From the NCBI GenBank assembly GCA_028023455.1, contig JAQFVV010012435.1:2606001-2670000 (forward strand): DNA of 64,000 bases, written 5' to 3'. The translations under genes were made by a program, and so were the position numbers. The first letter of the stretch is position 1; each line of letters begins with the position of its first letter. The stretch comes from Epiperipatus broadwayi (taxonomy: Eukaryota > Onychophora > Udeonychophora > Euonychophora > Peripatidae). This document shows, piece by piece, positions 11,631 to 25,499 of the stretch. Under the pieces are notes generated by a model. That model saw only the letters and a program-made list of their open reading frames with translations, did no database searches and was not told where the DNA came from.

Positions 11631-14194
11631 TACCTTCCAGTTTTTGCGGTCTAGTTTATTCTAAAGAAGGCAGGTTATTTCATTTATGGAAAGTCATGAC
11701 ACAGCGTGGAGAGAGTGAAGCTGCTAAATTACCCCATTATTATCATAATTCCTCTAGCAAAGGTTTCTTTTTCCATTTTTGCGTTCTGTTAAAACTATAT
11801 TTTAATCTCTCAAAAGAATTAAGTAATACACTTTCTTTTTTTAAAAAAAAAAATTTAATATGTTCTGCTTCTCTGTGTAAGACGAGAGAGAGAAAAAAAA
11901 AAAATTCTTTTCTTCCGACGACGTGCCTGATTTGAATACTGCCTCAGTTTAATTCAAGTATCTTTTCTTTTTTTCTTTTTAATGATTGGATAATTAATTT
12001 CTTTTCTTTTTTTATTGAGACAGATAAAAAAAAATAAGATAACTTAACATTTTATTTAAATCCATCAATCACAAAATTAAAAATATGATTTTTTTAAACA
12101 AATCACAGCTTTATTGCGTTCCCAATTAGACTGAATCGCGCTAGACGTTTTTAAATGGGGGGGGGGTGTCTTTTGAATATTTATATGAGGAACAGCCTAT
12201 CTGTTTCAATATATATTAAAGAGTGAGTAAATAAGTTCAAAGATGATGCCGATTTAGCATAGGAATCAGAGATTCAGATTTCAGACTAATGCTGAACAGT
12301 TATTAAACAAAAAAGAAAGAACTGGTTACATTTAGGTGCACATATATATGCTATGGGGCTGACTAAAATATTAAGAACAAGTTCGTGGTGTGAGTAAATA
12401 ATTATTTATGGGATTCACATCAAATGTGCATTTCCCTAGGACCAGGTGGCTTGCTACAATTAACAAACAAACATATAAGTTCAGGAACTCAAATAGGCTT
12501 TAAACATGGTCTGGACCTTTGTGTTCCAGTTCTAATAAAAATATAGCTATATCCAAACTAAGAATGGGGCAGCCTGACATCATGAGCTCATTTAAAAAGG
12601 TGTAGCAAGATGTAAATGTACAAATATGTACTTAGTAAAGACACACTCACAATGCTTACATAAAGTACAAATATGTATATTTAAAATTAATTGCACCTAA
12701 ATCAATAGCTACATCTGTATAGCTCACAGTACCCAGTTCTTAAAATAGCATTATAATTATGCTAACTATTTCCATAGTTAACCATAATTTAAGAAGGAGA
12801 AAGTATATCTAATGGGAACTAATAAGACATTAATAAATACACCTTGTCACTATCTTTAAGCCTAGTCTATTACTTTTAAATAACATATATTAAACATTAC
12901 AAAATATAACTTTGATTAAGCAAACCATAATAAACATAATATGAGGTAAATCTAAATTAATTGATAATAATGGGTGCATAATGATCAGTTATTATCTGCT
13001 ATAATAGGATTTTGAAACAGCACTATGGTAGGCCAAACAGCATTATGAAAATGTTAAAATGGAGATCTTAATAATCCTATCTCCATTAGAAGTTTATTAA
13101 AAATTAGTATTCACTGTTTTAAAATACTTGATATATTATAACACATATAAAATAAATTTCAGATAAATAAATAGAACAAGGTATAGGCATAACCACAGTA
13201 ATAAAGAAATTTAGGCAAATAACTGAGTACAATTATTACAATTTAGATTTATTTAAAGAATCAAATTAATTTTTACAGGTTATTCAGGTAAGTATATACA
13301 GTTATGGAAGACAGATTTTAGTTAGAAATTTAAGAATTGAAAAGTGAACATTCAATTACATTAAGTTAGCTTTAAGAATTGGTCTTAGAGTTCTGTGGTG
13401 TTGAAAAGAACATTACCGAGCTTGTTAGTTGCAGCTGGTACTTTAAGCACATTGAATGGTAAATGCAGTGGCACTCTTCTCTGGATGTGTGGTATGGTTT
13501 AGGATGTGTTCTTTTGCAGTAAGCTATTGCTGGAAAGTCCCCCATCTCCATTAAGATAGTTACACACTGTTGCGGCATATAGCATGTGGTTCATGATCAT
13601 CATCCTCCTACAGGAAAATGGTAAATCTACAGACTCCTACTCCAACATTTCAAAGTAAAAATGAGCATGCACTTTTGAAAATTTACAGAGTAAATTAAGA
13701 GTGTAAAAATATTTATTTATATGATTTTCAGAACATATAATATTTTGTCAACAAAATGGATATACAGATGATAAATCCTTTAGTATGTATTTGCTATCTT
13801 ATATTTTAATTTACAAAATTGATTTCAATTTTTGTTTAAATTTTAAACCTGATATTTTTAATTTAACTTGGGCCAGTTCCATCTCAGTGGATTTTGGTTA
13901 CTAGAAAATACATTTTAGAAAATTATTATTGCAAAAATAAGATTTAAGATTTCGCTCATACACTATATTGACATGTGTGTGGTGGCGTGATTTTTATTTT
14001 TACAACTATTCAGTTTAAAATTGAGAATTATTAGAAAATTTTTAAATAGCGTTTCATTATCTATTATTTTGGTGATATGTGAACTTTACACATATACATG
14101 CAGTTTTAAATGTAAAAAAATAATAAACTGACTTTTTTTAACTGAAAATGAAATATGTAATTTAAAAGGTTAGATTTTCAAAATAAATTATATA

Positions 14195-14230
<36 letters not shown>

Positions 14231-14319
14231 AACCTAACCTATGTGTAGCTCCACTACACATCATACCAACCATGTTGGGGGCCATAATCTGACCTTGCTC
14301 TCATGCACCCCCACTTCCA
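11631..14319. other. Stretch without recognised genes
   Basis: AT-rich with A/T runs (11840-12070), a short G run at 12154-12162 and an AT run at 14195-14228. The patch 13372-13620 is less AT-rich and open on the minus strand for 68 codons, but no family was recognised and no splice context is convincing. The patch 14229-14335 is also less AT-rich and holds two CCTAA-type units (CTAACCTAACCTA), too few for a telomeric array. Confidence 0.45.
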
Positions 14320-17300
14320 GAATAGTATATGATATAAAATAAAATGGGTTCTAGCTCAGTTAATAGTTAATAAATAAAATATTCAGCATTAAAATTAAAA
14401 TGTTTCACTAGATCAAATTTACAATACGAATAAGGTTCAGTTTATAAAAATAAATTAAATAAATATTTAATATTTTCATGAGACTTGAAGTGAAAATACA
14501 GGTGACAAGATAGATTACATTGAGCCAATATCCCACAGGATACTACCTCAATGGCATAAGAACACTATCCCCCCTTATTACTATTTCAAATAACAAACTC
14601 ATAGTATTCTTACGACTTTAATAACTTCTACTCACTAAGATTAAACTAATAATTGAATCTTAATCTTCTATTTAATAATAATCTAGCTCAAATAAAATAA
14701 TCTCAGGTTCATAAAGTTTATTCTAAGTTAATAAAAATATGGTAGTAAAATATGAGAAGGGATTTTATGTCATAATCTACTACACTGAAACTAATAATAA
14801 TAAATAACAGTAATAATATTCTTCATTGTTTAACTAATTCTGTATAACTTTTCTTTTTACTATAATTTTATTACCATAATAAAATAATGAAATAATATAA
14901 TATGATCTTATATCTTCATGTAATGATATAATAAATACGTGGTAGCATTTTAATAATCTGACAAACAAAATATGTGTGGCAACTGATAGCATATAATTTA
15001 ATATAATATTGTGATAACTGATTTATGACCAATAAAATAATGTAAAATTATAATTATTTAATTATAATGAATACCAATAAAATATTTAAAATTCTTAAAA
15101 TAATTCTCTATTTATCTTTTGTGCAAAATTATATATTTGTTTCAGTTATTATGCATATATCGTGATTTCATGCAGCGATGTGGAGAAATAAATAACTCGG
15201 ACACAAAATCTTTGAAATAACAAAATTTAACAAAGTTTATTACTAACAACAAATAAATAAACAATTTATTTACACTATTTACAGTGGATATCCTTAACTT
15301 TTTTACTTTACAGTTTGATCTACCGGGTTATATAAAAAAAATTTATATTTCAATTATATTTTTATTTAGATTTGGGACAAAATTTAAAAAAAAAATGTTA
15401 CTATTTAGTTTCTCATTATGGTTAACTTATTACAAATATATTTATCTACTTTATTAGCAACAACATTTTATCCTTAATATTATTAAACTATCTTATTTTA
15501 AAAATTCATACTTAGAAAACATTCTATAGAAAACAAAATTTTATAATGAGTATGGACTTCTCAAAATATTAAAAAATTTCATCTTGCAAAGTCAAAGATG
15601 TTACACAAAATATTATCCAAAATTCAATACTAGATTTTAGTATTTATCACACAATGTTTACTAATCATAATATATTCTTATTTAAGCCTTACTTTAGTAT
15701 GATATAAGTGTAATCATCAATACATGTCTGTTAATCAATAAACAAAAAATATACTATGCATATTGTTTACATAATTTACTTTGTACTATTGTATTTTAAA
15801 AAATATGCAATACTTATTTTTCTCTTAAAAAATAATAATACTAAAGCATTTAAAATTATTATCACTTTAAAGAAAATATCTTTGTTTAGATACCCTATTT
15901 TAAAAAAAAAAAAATTTCATTTCCGAAATGAAATTCAAAATATATTCTATGATTCTTTTCTTTTCTTAGGATACTTTGGACCTTCAATTTTAAGTTATAA
16001 TATTCTGATCCTTATAAGCAAATAAACTAATCTTATCCAAAAAACGATAGCATAACCTAAGTTCTAAATTATTTATCATTTCTTTTAAAATATCTTACTA
16101 AACGATGCAGTTACATGAAATAAAGATAGCGAAAACAGATGCATAGGATTAAGGAAGAAAGCTAGAGTATTACTCTTAACATATCTCAAAATCATGGCAC
16201 AGTGTGAAGAGGTAGGACATTTATCTGCCTAATATCCTCTAGTACAGGGACGACGTTAAAGCTATTTCTTCAGCTTTATTAGAACATCAAATATTTAAAG
16301 AAATATAAACACTGTCCAAATAAAATGTGTATCAGTCATAGGGCTATGTTAACTATGCTGATATCCACATAAAGACTAAATATTATTTCCATTCCTTATA
16401 ACATCCTATTTTTTAAAAAATACATCATCTTGGTTTCCTGTTCACTAAGTACTTCCAAGCCACTATCTCAACATTATTTCTCAAGATTTTCCACATCTTA
16501 CATCAATAAATAACTATCTGCATTTACAAAACAATAAATAAAATTCATTAATAGTTAAACAATCTTACGATCCCATAAGAAAAGTTGCTTACTTCATTGC
16601 TCTGTATGTTTAATCATATACAATCTACTTAGACAATATTTGAATATCCTATAACATGAAAATTTTAAAAGAATCACATAATTATTTGTTATATGTTGGA
16701 TTCTATCACTAAATAAAAAAAAATTGTCGTATGCATATTTTCAAATCAATCCTATCTCATAATGTTTTTTAAAATGTTGTATGAAATGTGGTACATATAA
16801 TTAAAAAAAAAAATTTTACACTTCATTCTTCCAATTTATGGATGATCTAAAGAAAACAAAAAAAATATACACTATAAATTATCAATAGTTATTATTATTA
16901 CCAATAACCTTTATCTAGTCATCGTGTTCAGTAGGCTTCCTTTATCCACTTGAGCATTGCAGATATAAAAAAAATTCACACCCATACACTTTATATTAAA
17001 ATATTTTTAGCTAAATTATTAGATTGATATATTATAAAATTTTAATATTAATAAATTAATGTTTTTATGTTTTTCCTAATCTTATATAAAAAATTTAGAT
17101 TTAAACTAGGTTAACAAAATAAAAGGAATCAAAACTATAGTTACATATTTTCTTGACGATAGTTCCTGATAAGTCCAAAATGTTTATTATTTTCTCTAGA
17201 GTTTTTAAAAATGTTCTTCTCCAAGCGCGTTAAAGTTTAAAATAAAATAATTATTAATCCATTTAGTAAAATTTAGAAAATAATCCTTGGTTTTAATTTT

Positions 17301-19285
17301 TAGGACGATAATATTAATTAATCCTGTGAAGCTTCTTAATCTTCTCTACCAATATTCTCTGCATATCCAATGCATCAATCCATCTAATTTAATTTTAAAA
17401 ATATTTGATGAACTTTTAAGTACTATTTGTATTTCCATGGATCCATTTTTTATTCATCTATGTGTTCACTTTTTTATCTATGTTTCCTTCTTGATACATT
17501 TAAACTTTCGTTTGGTATTTTTTATAAATCTCTTTTAAAATAAAAACTTCAAGTACTTTTGAACAAATCTTTTCCAAATACATTTTAAATAATTCGAAGA
17601 ACGGATATTTTAATATCAAAACGCTTCTGTAACATATTTTCCTGGGTTCTTTATTTAATTCTTGAAAAATATTTTTAAAAAATGTTACCTTCAGAAAGGA
17701 TATAACATTTTATTCCTTTGAATATCATACTATATAAAATAATTCATGCAATATATAACTATCTTATTACCATTTAAAATAAATCTTGGATAGGCTTATA
17801 AATAATAATGCATCTCCAATTTTTTCATTAGACTCCGTATGATGTCCGTGCTGTGGTTTTTTTTTTTTTATGTACCAAAAAAGTTCTCCGGTTATGCATA
17901 AATAAAACTGTATCAATAAATATTCTAAACATTTTTTCAGCATTACAACTTATATCCATTTTATTTTGTAGTATATCCATTTTTATTGCGAAGTTTAGGT
18001 TAAACTTTTAGATAAAATACGACTGATAAAGGAACTTTAGAAAATTTAACAAAGCTTGTTAAATGAAATTATTAAAATATTTTTTTAGTTTACACTCTCT
18101 TTTTTGCAAGTTACTTTTAAAATATTAATTAATTTTTGCAAATAAATTATGAGAAAGTACTAAAAAAAAAAAAATTGACTAAAATATAAAATTAAAAAAA
18201 AATACTATCTCTTTGAGAGCTGCTAATATACCTTTCTTTGGTTTCAATACATTATTAATCTCCCCCGATAACTTAGTTACGATGATATTTATAGTCTGTA
18301 AGAATACCTATTCCTATTGGTTAATTCTTACTTTAGCTTGAGAACAAATTTACATATTTTTAGTTTATAGTAGAATTAAATTTCAAAATTAGAAATCGTG
18401 ACGTAATGAACTTAAAATATTATTTAAAATACCACTTTTAAATAAATTATTATTTTATTAAAACTATTTAAACATTTAAAATAACTTTTAAAATAACATT
18501 TAATAACTTATTCCATTTCTTAATATTCAATTTATCTATTTTTATTTAAATAAAATATTTAATTTTTATATTATGAATGTATTCGTCTTTATTACATTAT
18601 TTAAAACATTACATACGATAGTTAACTTAATGTTTAATACTATTTACTTTTATGATAGGCAATAATTCTATCCAATTCTATAACTTTTAAAATATTTTAA
18701 ACTTTGTTATTAATTCAAACAAGCAGTGTGTGTGAGAGAATACATTAAAAGTCACATGATTACTAACTTTGACAGACGATTTTCAATCTATTTCTCTCCC
18801 TAGATTACACTTATTATATTATATAATATAATTATAAAATTTGGAAGAACAATTTAGAAAATATAGAATTAAATACAATTCTCACCATCATAAAGTTTAT
18901 TTTTAAAATATACTATATTAATTTTTGTTTATTAAATATGATTATAAATTTAAACACTGTATTTATTAACTTATCAGTTTTAAACTATTAAAATCGAATT
19001 TATTAAATATACTTTAAATATTTATAGCTGTGTTATTTAATATGGCCAGCTTTTACAACCATATGAAACAATATTTAAAGCTTTACATAACCATTTTTTA
19101 AATAATTCGCTATAATTTTATATACTACGATCTATTTGCTTTAGCCTCAAATTGTACTTTAAAGATATAATTGAATTAATACAATTACCATATTAAAAGA
19201 ACATATTCTAAATTTAAAATTTTTAGTAATTGACTGTTATAAACTATTACTGACCTATAGAAAAGGGCACAATATATATAAAGTG
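14320..19285 (-). repeat. Long inverted repeat, left copy of an unidentified element
   Basis: Reverse-complement homology to 37843-42390 is collinear over the whole length. Anchors: GGGTTCTAGCTCAGTT (14346) with AACTGAGCTAGAACCC (42344); 14500-14580 with 42125-42215; 15178-15255 with 41490-41575; 16195-16375 with 40440-40620; 17440 with 39420 (both contain ATGGATCCATGGAAA when read alike); 18880-18910 with 38200-38230; 19040-19060 with 38055-38090; 19255-19275 with 37843-37865. Identity is moderate with many indels, so the copies are old. No long ORF survives. It could be a degenerate retroelement or a large non-autonomous DNA element. Confidence 0.8.
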
Positions 19286-19784
19286 ATACATATATAAATG
19301 TATTAATGCTTATATACAGGTACTCATAGAGCGTTTAAATCCAACACAGATGCAGCTATGAGGAAAAAAGAGAACAGTTATGAGAGCAAGAATATACTGT
19401 TTTTATATGTTGTACTGATTATTTATATAAGATATAAATATAACTTCAAAGAGAGTAAAATGCAAAGATCATTTAAAAGGCGACATTTAATTTGTTTAAA
19501 GTAGTATAATTTTTTTTTAGAAAAAAAGTATAATGAAAGTTAATCTTTGTTTCTTATTTATCTATATAATTTAATCAAAATAATTTTGATATTGGTAAGT
19601 TCATACAGGTTAATTAATCCAAATAGTGAAAAGAAATTCCAAACGTAAAGATTATGATCAGAAACACCTTTCTAATGCTAATTAAAGATGGCAGAAATAA
19701 TCCATTAAAAACAATTTTGTAACTTAAAAAAAAGAAATAATGTGGAAGATTATAGAATAATAAAACAAAGGATAAAGAAAATAT
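19286..19784. other. AT-rich stretch, possibly decayed PLE upstream part
   Basis: Lies directly upstream of the PLE endonuclease fragment, where reverse transcriptase would be expected, but no RT motif could be read in any plus-strand frame. Confidence 0.3.
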
Positions 19785-20300
19785 GTGCAGTACTTTTCAA
19801 AAATGATCTGTAGTATAAAAAGGAGCAGACAAGTTGGGAAAGAGTCACTTTTTACCTGTGTTTTGGGCAATTTCACATGTGTAGCATTTTACACATCTAC
19901 ATTAAACAAATTAATAAATAACTCTAAAGATAAAATTTCATTTATAAATAAAAATTGTGTCATTTATAAATGGATATGTAGGTGTGGTAGTGTATATATA
20001 GGTGAATCAAGATGTATGTTGGAAAAAAAGAACTAAAGAGCACTTTCTGATATTAAAATAGGTTCAGAAATCGAAACAAAATTGTAAAGTAGATAATATT
20101 TCAGCAACTGTTTTTATGACCATAATAAGTCATGTATTTATGGTTTTACCTTCAATTTTAATGTAAAAATATTGCAAATTGAAAAAAATAACAATAAAAG
20201 TAAAATAAAAGAAGCTATACTAATATACAAATACAAACATGACTTAATTAACAGGCAGGCAGCAAACATTAAGATCACAAAATTGTGGGAAGGTTAGCCT
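19785..20300 (+). pseudogene. Penelope-like element GIY-YIG endonuclease fragment
   Basis: The frame at 19785-20036 ends with NKNCVIYKWICRCGSVYIGE, which holds the GIY (VIYKW), a Cys-x-Cys, and the YIG (VYIGE) signatures of PLE GIY-YIG endonucleases. After a stop at 20034 another frame carries the C-terminal PLE sequence KIKEAILIYKYKHDLINRQA and then ANIKITKLWEG to a stop near 20298. The two parts are out of frame and interrupted by stops, so it is dead. The hammerhead-like motif follows at 20310, the order expected for a PLE 3' end. Confidence 0.75.
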
Positions 20301-20309
20301 TTCAAAGTG

Positions 20310-20350
20310 TTAGTTGACAAAGATTACTAGGATAATAAAAAGTGCTCCTA
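20310..20350 (+). ncRNA. Hammerhead-like relic, PLE end copy 1
   Basis: TTAG-TTGACAA (20311-20320) followed by a decayed stem II and AGTGCTCCTAAG. Aligned with copies at 20479-20520 (minus) and 20977-21018 (plus). Core is changed (TTGACAA for CTGANGA, AAAA for GAAA). Confidence 0.45.
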
Positions 20351-20478
20351 AGTTGATAAAATTTTTAATTATCTAATTACTGTATTTATAAATATTATAT
20401 ATATGTGTGTAAATTTATAAATAAATATTAAAATATAGTACTTAAAAGTTTATAAAAAAATATATCTATAAACGTCAC

Positions 20479-20520
20479 TTAGGAGCACTTTCAACTATCC
20501 TTGTAGTTTTTGTCAACTAA
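20479..20520 (-). ncRNA. Hammerhead-like relic, PLE end copy 2
   Basis: Read on the minus strand: TTAG, TTGACAA, AACTA-CAAGGA-TAGTT (5-bp stem II), GAAA, then GTGCTC and CTAA, which pairs with the TTAG to form stem I. The overall architecture is that of a type I hammerhead with cleavage after the TC at 20484/20483. C3 is U and G8 is A, and there is one extra A before stem II, so it should be inactive as it stands. Confidence 0.5.
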
Positions 20521-20720
20521 TGCTTTGAAAGGTCAACTTTCCCATAATTCCATGATCTTAACATTTGCTGCCTGCCTATTGATTAAATCTTGCTATTTAT
20601 ACATTAACATAGCTTCTTTAATTTTTCTTTTATTATTTTTTTCAGTTTTCAATATTTTTACGTTACTACAATTAAAATCAAACCCATATATACATGATTT
20701 ATTATGGTCATAAAAAACAA
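20479..20720 (-). mobile_element. PLE 3' end, inverted copy 2
   Basis: The reverse complement repeats the C-terminal PLE codons and the terminal GGCAGGCAGCAAATGTTAAG seen in copies 1 and 3, then the hammerhead-like end at 20479-20520. With copy 1 (+) to the left and copy 3 (+) to the right, three PLE ends alternate in orientation within 1.3 kb. Confidence 0.75.
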
Positions 20721-20749
20721 AATTATAAAAAAAACAATTTATCAGCTTC

Positions 20750-21035
20750 CATTTTTTATGACCATAATAAATGATGTATGTATGGTTTTGATTTTAATTA
20801 TAACATAAAAATATTTGAAACTGAAAAAAATAATAATAAAAGAAAATTTAAGGAAGCTATGTTAATATATAAATACAAGCAAGATTTAATCAATAGGCAG
20901 GCAGCAAATGTTAAGATCACAGAATTATAGGAAAGTTGACATCATGGAATTATGGGAAAGTTGACCTTTCAAAATATTAGTTGACAAAAACTACAAGGAT
21001 AGTTGAAAGCACTCCTAAGTGACATTTACAGATAT
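20750..21035 (+). mobile_element. PLE 3' end, copy 3
   Basis: Repeats the codons of copy 1 (AAGCTATGTTAATATATAAA, AATAGGCAGGCAGCAAATGT) and ends in the hammerhead-like motif. A short internal duplication (ATTATAGGAAAGTTGAC and ATTATGGGAAAGTTGAC at about 20926 and 20949) is present. Confidence 0.75.
20977..21018 (+). ncRNA. Hammerhead-like relic, PLE end copy 3
   Basis: TTAG 20977-20980, TTGACAA 20981-20987, stem II AACTA (20989-20993) with TAGTT (21000-21004), GAAA 21005-21008, GCAC, TC, then CTAA 21015-21018 pairing with TTAG. Same core changes as copy 2, so they were in the shared ancestor or arose by parallel CpG loss. Confidence 0.5.
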
Positions 21036-23781
21036 ATTTTTTATAAACTTTTAAGTACTGTATTTTCTAATATTTATTTATAAATTTATGTATATTATTT
21101 TGAAGAAATACAGACATTGATTTGTAATATTATATATATATATATGTGTGTGTGTGCAAGTGTATAACATTTTCTAAAAAGTTTTTTTTTTTATAAATTA
21201 TTGCATATATGATTGGCTAAGCAGTATGCTTTTAATTTAGCATAAAAGTCAATGATAAATTCACTTTTTTTAAACCAGGATTTTTTTACTAGATAAGATA
21301 TATGTTAGTCATTCATTTATAAATAGATATTTGAGTTATTTATTTTATAAATAAATAAATAAAACATTATTACATTATTGGGAAAAGGGATACATCATTA
21401 TTTAGAAATGCTTTATCACTTTTAATTTATAGTAATTTTATTTATATTTTAGTAAGTTTAGATTAAACATTACTCATATTACATAAATAGACTATTTTTT
21501 TTTCATTTATGAAAAATAGAATAAAGTTTAGTAAGATACTTTCAGCTTAAAGTAGTTGTTAGAAAAAAAAGTAAAACATCTGTTTATTTATAAACATTAT
21601 TTATACAATCTCAAATAATGTTTATTTATATAAAACTTAAAAATGAATGGTCAGTCACACAGGAAATCATGTGACATTTAATCATAAGAAATAATAGATT
21701 GAGTTTTGATTCAAAAAATCTTTAGTGTTCAAGTCTATTATTCTATTATTCTGTTAAACTACACAAATACAATTTATTGAAGATATTTATTCAAGTACCA
21801 GATAACTTGTAGGATGCATTATACACACACATATTAATCTGTTATAATTTATTAGCTAAAATGTTATTTTTGGGGTGTTATTTTGCCATTATGATTGTGT
21901 AGGGTTTTCTTCATTATTTAGTTGTTATTTGTAATATTAGTCTACAGTATCATATTTTTTGCATAAAAATTGAAACTAAAATTATTATTTGAAAATAATC
22001 TGAAGGTGTCAGTATCATACAGTTTCCATATAAATATCATGTAAATTTGAATCTCAAAGCATGCTAATAATGCTCTGATTAGTTGTATCATAATAGAAAA
22101 AACTAACACTATTTCTGACTGGTAGCATATTTGGCCCCAATCTTTTTAGAACATCTTTTATTCTTTTACTATTTCCAAAAATAAATTGTAGTTTTCAGTA
22201 ATTTATTTGCATATTTAAACTTATTTATGCAAAATATTTATTTTAAACCAAAAAACTATATGATTAGAAATAGATTTATCAATGTTTGTTTTTAAGAAGA
22301 CAAGTCAGTAAAACATAGTTATGATAAAAACATAGTTACAATTAAGTAGAAGCTCTTTCTACTGGCTAACAAGAATTGCTTTCAGAAATACTAATGGAAA
22401 TATTTTTTATAAAATTTTAGTAGTAATAAATTTAATTAAAAATTTTAAATTATATTTTTATTGTTTTTCAATGTCTCAACTAATATTTGTTCCCATTTTA
22501 TAAATGAAATTCGTGTAAGAAATATTTTGTTCAATTATTTTTATGAATAGACAAGATTATCATCTAGTATTAAAAGAACAAATATGACTGAAATTAATAC
22601 TAAGATCTTTTAAATAAGAATGGCAGGAGTTGGACCTTAAATAATTTAAAGTGAAGATTTTTCTCAGGTAAAAGAAAACATATTTTGGTCTTATTTATAT
22701 AAATAATATATTTTTATTATAAAAATATTAATATTATATCAGAATTTAGACAACTTCATTTTGGTTTCCACAATATTCTTGAATAACTTTTATTATCTGG
22801 AAGATAGCTGGTAGGATCCACTTAATATAATGCTAATAATTAAAACAAAAAATATATGCATGGATTGATCTCAAATATATTTTTATATATATTGACATAA
22901 TCATTTAATATGAGGATTTCATCATGTCCCAAATTGACATAGTTTACTAAAGGCTTTGAGTTACAAGGAAATTATTTAGATATATAATAAAAAAGAATAA
23001 TATAAATATTAGTTATAGCAATTAAAATTTTAAATATTGGCTATTTTAAATGTTAATTAAAATTTTCTGAAAGAAAATCTACGTAAACAAAAAGATTACT
23101 TCAAACATTAAAACAAATAAATAGATAAATGTTATAATGTCTATATTAAGTTATTCAGGAGCGTTAAAACCTTTTATAAATTATAAAGCTTTAAAATTAA
23201 ATATAGTATATAAGAATGGAGAAACATGTGAATGCAAGAATATGCACATGCATATACAAGTATATAAATTTATTTAAATATGCTAAAATATTTAAACTAA
23301 GCAATTAAATCATTTTAACGAATTATTTTATTGGTAATAAAAGTCGAATAACATATTATACACATGATATACATCAGCAAGTTAATTTAATTTCATTCAC
23401 TTCTGGAGTTATATATGAATCAATTAAGAATCTGATAACATGATTAATTTGAGAAAAAAAAAACCGAATCAAATAATTTTATAAAAAAAAAAGTATTAGA
23501 TATCCAAACTTTGAGTTTAATTGGATTAAATATAAACTCAATATTAGATGTTCAATATTTAAAAGATTTCATTAACCCGTAATGTTTTAATGAATATGAA
23601 TTAGTATATGACTTGATACTAGAAATCAGAGCAATAAATTTCTAATATTTTATTATTAACTTCTGAAAAGGTTTTTAAAAATATAAAAGATTGTCAATGT
23701 ATAATCTAAACATTGTGTGTATATTCATACAAAAAACAACACAATTTGATACTAAAATATTTAAAGCATTGTTAAGGTTGA
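21036..23781. other. AT-rich stretch without recognised content
   Basis: About 2.7 kb with no ORF that carries a motif and no repeat I could match elsewhere in the window, apart from short TA/TG runs near 21131-21155. Confidence 0.5.
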
Positions 23782-23796
23782 TTTATATATATATAT

Positions 23797-23877
<81 letters not shown>
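23782..23877. repeat. TA dinucleotide microsatellite
   Basis: About 95 bp of nearly pure TA, interrupted once by GGGA. It directly abuts the 3' end of the minus-strand RTE-like LINE (TGATAATGAT unit at 23877-23890), consistent with RTE elements ending in short tandem repeats. The poly-Ile/Tyr frame read through it is an artefact. Confidence 0.9.
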
Positions 23878-23879
<2 letters not shown>

Positions 23880-24155
23880 TTATCAATCATTATCAGTCCA
23901 CTGCAAGAAGTTCTCTGCAAGTTCAATCCACCTTCTCCGATCTCTAGCCACTCTTCTCGACATCACCCTGTACACTTTCGTATTTCATCCATCCATCTCA
24001 CAGGTGATCTTTTTATTGGTCTTTTATAATCTTAAAATCCAGTTTAAGATTCCAACTATCCATCTATTATCATCTATTTTAGTAAGCTGTCTAGTCCACC
24101 TCCACCTCAGCCTCTTAATTCTTTCAACACTGTCAGTAAATGCCTGTTTGTTCTC

Positions 24156-24500
24156 TTACCTGTGTGTTGCATTTTGATCTTTTCTTGTTACTCCTATCAT
24201 GCATCCCTCCATACTTCTTTGAGTGGTATAAAGTCTCTGTATTGCTCTTCTGTTAAGTTTCCAAGTTTTAGATCCATTTGTAAGATGTGTTAAAACACAT
24301 TTATTAAAAAACTTTCTTTTCAAACACATAGACATATTTCCTTTTATTTCTACCAAAATCACTCCAAGTTTAACTTTAGGATTAATTTCATTCATTATGT
24401 TTACATCTGTAGTAATAATATGACCAAGGTATTTGTAGTTGTTAACTTCTTCTAACTCATCATTATCGATCTTTATTTTCATCTTTTTGAGAAAATCCAT
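24156..24500 (-). pseudogene. RTE reverse transcriptase, thumb and C-terminus
   Basis: 114 codons open. Contains NNYKYLGHIITTD (the YLG block), KRKFFNKCVLTHLTNGSKTW (counterpart of the VLP-L-YG-ETW block) and QRSMEGCMIGVTRKDQ, a signature of RTE and related elements (AQRSMER-MLG-T-RD). The Met at its start is internal; the same frame reads upstream into the FLDD palm motif after a stop. Confidence 0.8.
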
Positions 24501-25499
24501 TGAACATTACTTTAGTCTTTTATCTGATAACTTTTGCAACATTTTCTGAAGCTCTGAAGCATTATTTGCAAAAACAACTACATCATCTAAAAATCTAAAA
24601 GACTTAATTAACCTCCATTTACTTTTACTCCTTTAGCTTTCCATTTTAATCCACAAAATAGTTCTTGTAGAAATGCAGTAAAATGTTTTGGAGATATGGA
24701 GTCACCCCATTTTTCCACACTTCTCATTGTTAATCTTTCTAGTATTATTATGTAATCTAATTGTTACTGTTGCATTTTGTAAACATTCTTCAGAATATGA
24801 GAATATTCTGAGTCTATACCTTGATGATCCAATGCTTTATTCACTGAAAAAATACTTTTAGAATCAAATGCTTTTCAAAACCTACAAATCCAAAGTATAA
24901 TGGCAACTCATATTCATTAGTTTTTTCCATAACTTCTCTCAATACTTGGATATGATCTACTTTACTAAAATCACTTTTAAATCCAGCTTAATCTTTTGGT
25001 TGATTGAAATCCAATGTTCTCTATAGATGAGTTGTAATTCTCTTGTAAAATTTTTGTAAAATACTGATAAAAGACCAATAAGTTTGTAATTTTTAATATC
25101 TTCTTTATCACCTTTTGAAATATTAATATTGCATTCTTCAAATAATCTGGTAAATTTTTATTATTTAGACATTTGTATATAGCTTTGCCAAATTTTTTTT
25201 ATCTTTTCACCTGCTTCTTTTAAGTTAATGATTATAATTCCATCATTATCTGGAGCTTTTCCCTTTGTCATAAATTTAATTGCATATCTCAACTCTTCAT
25301 TTAAAATTCTGGGCAATTCAGAGGATATAATAGATGTAGGAGGTACTTGTTTTTTATTATCATATAATTCTTAATAGAACTCTTATACATTTCATGATGT
25401 CATCTCTCTTTTTAGTAATAGTTTCATCTTTTTTTATTGCAGATATAAGTTTACTACAAATACCAAAATGTTGTTTTACACTCTTCAGACTTTTATTCT

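Noticed and set aside
12241-12275. GATGATGCCGATTTAGCATAGGAAT, shown in part, resembling family A
   Set aside because: The flanks do not match family A and the core strands are incomplete; probably coincidence.
13372-13578. 68-codon minus-strand frame in a less AT-rich patch
   Set aside because: No domain, no convincing splice sites and no repeat match; left as unexplained.
14229-14242. CCTAA-type units suggesting an insect telomere repeat
   Set aside because: Only two units, inside ordinary sequence.
15756-16025. Hydrophobic 89-codon frame as a membrane protein gene
   Set aside because: Lies within the decayed long inverted repeat, is not conserved in the partner copy, and is made of A/T-rich codons.
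23691-24029. 112-codon frame with poly Ile/Tyr
   Set aside because: It runs through a TA microsatellite into antisense LINE sequence.
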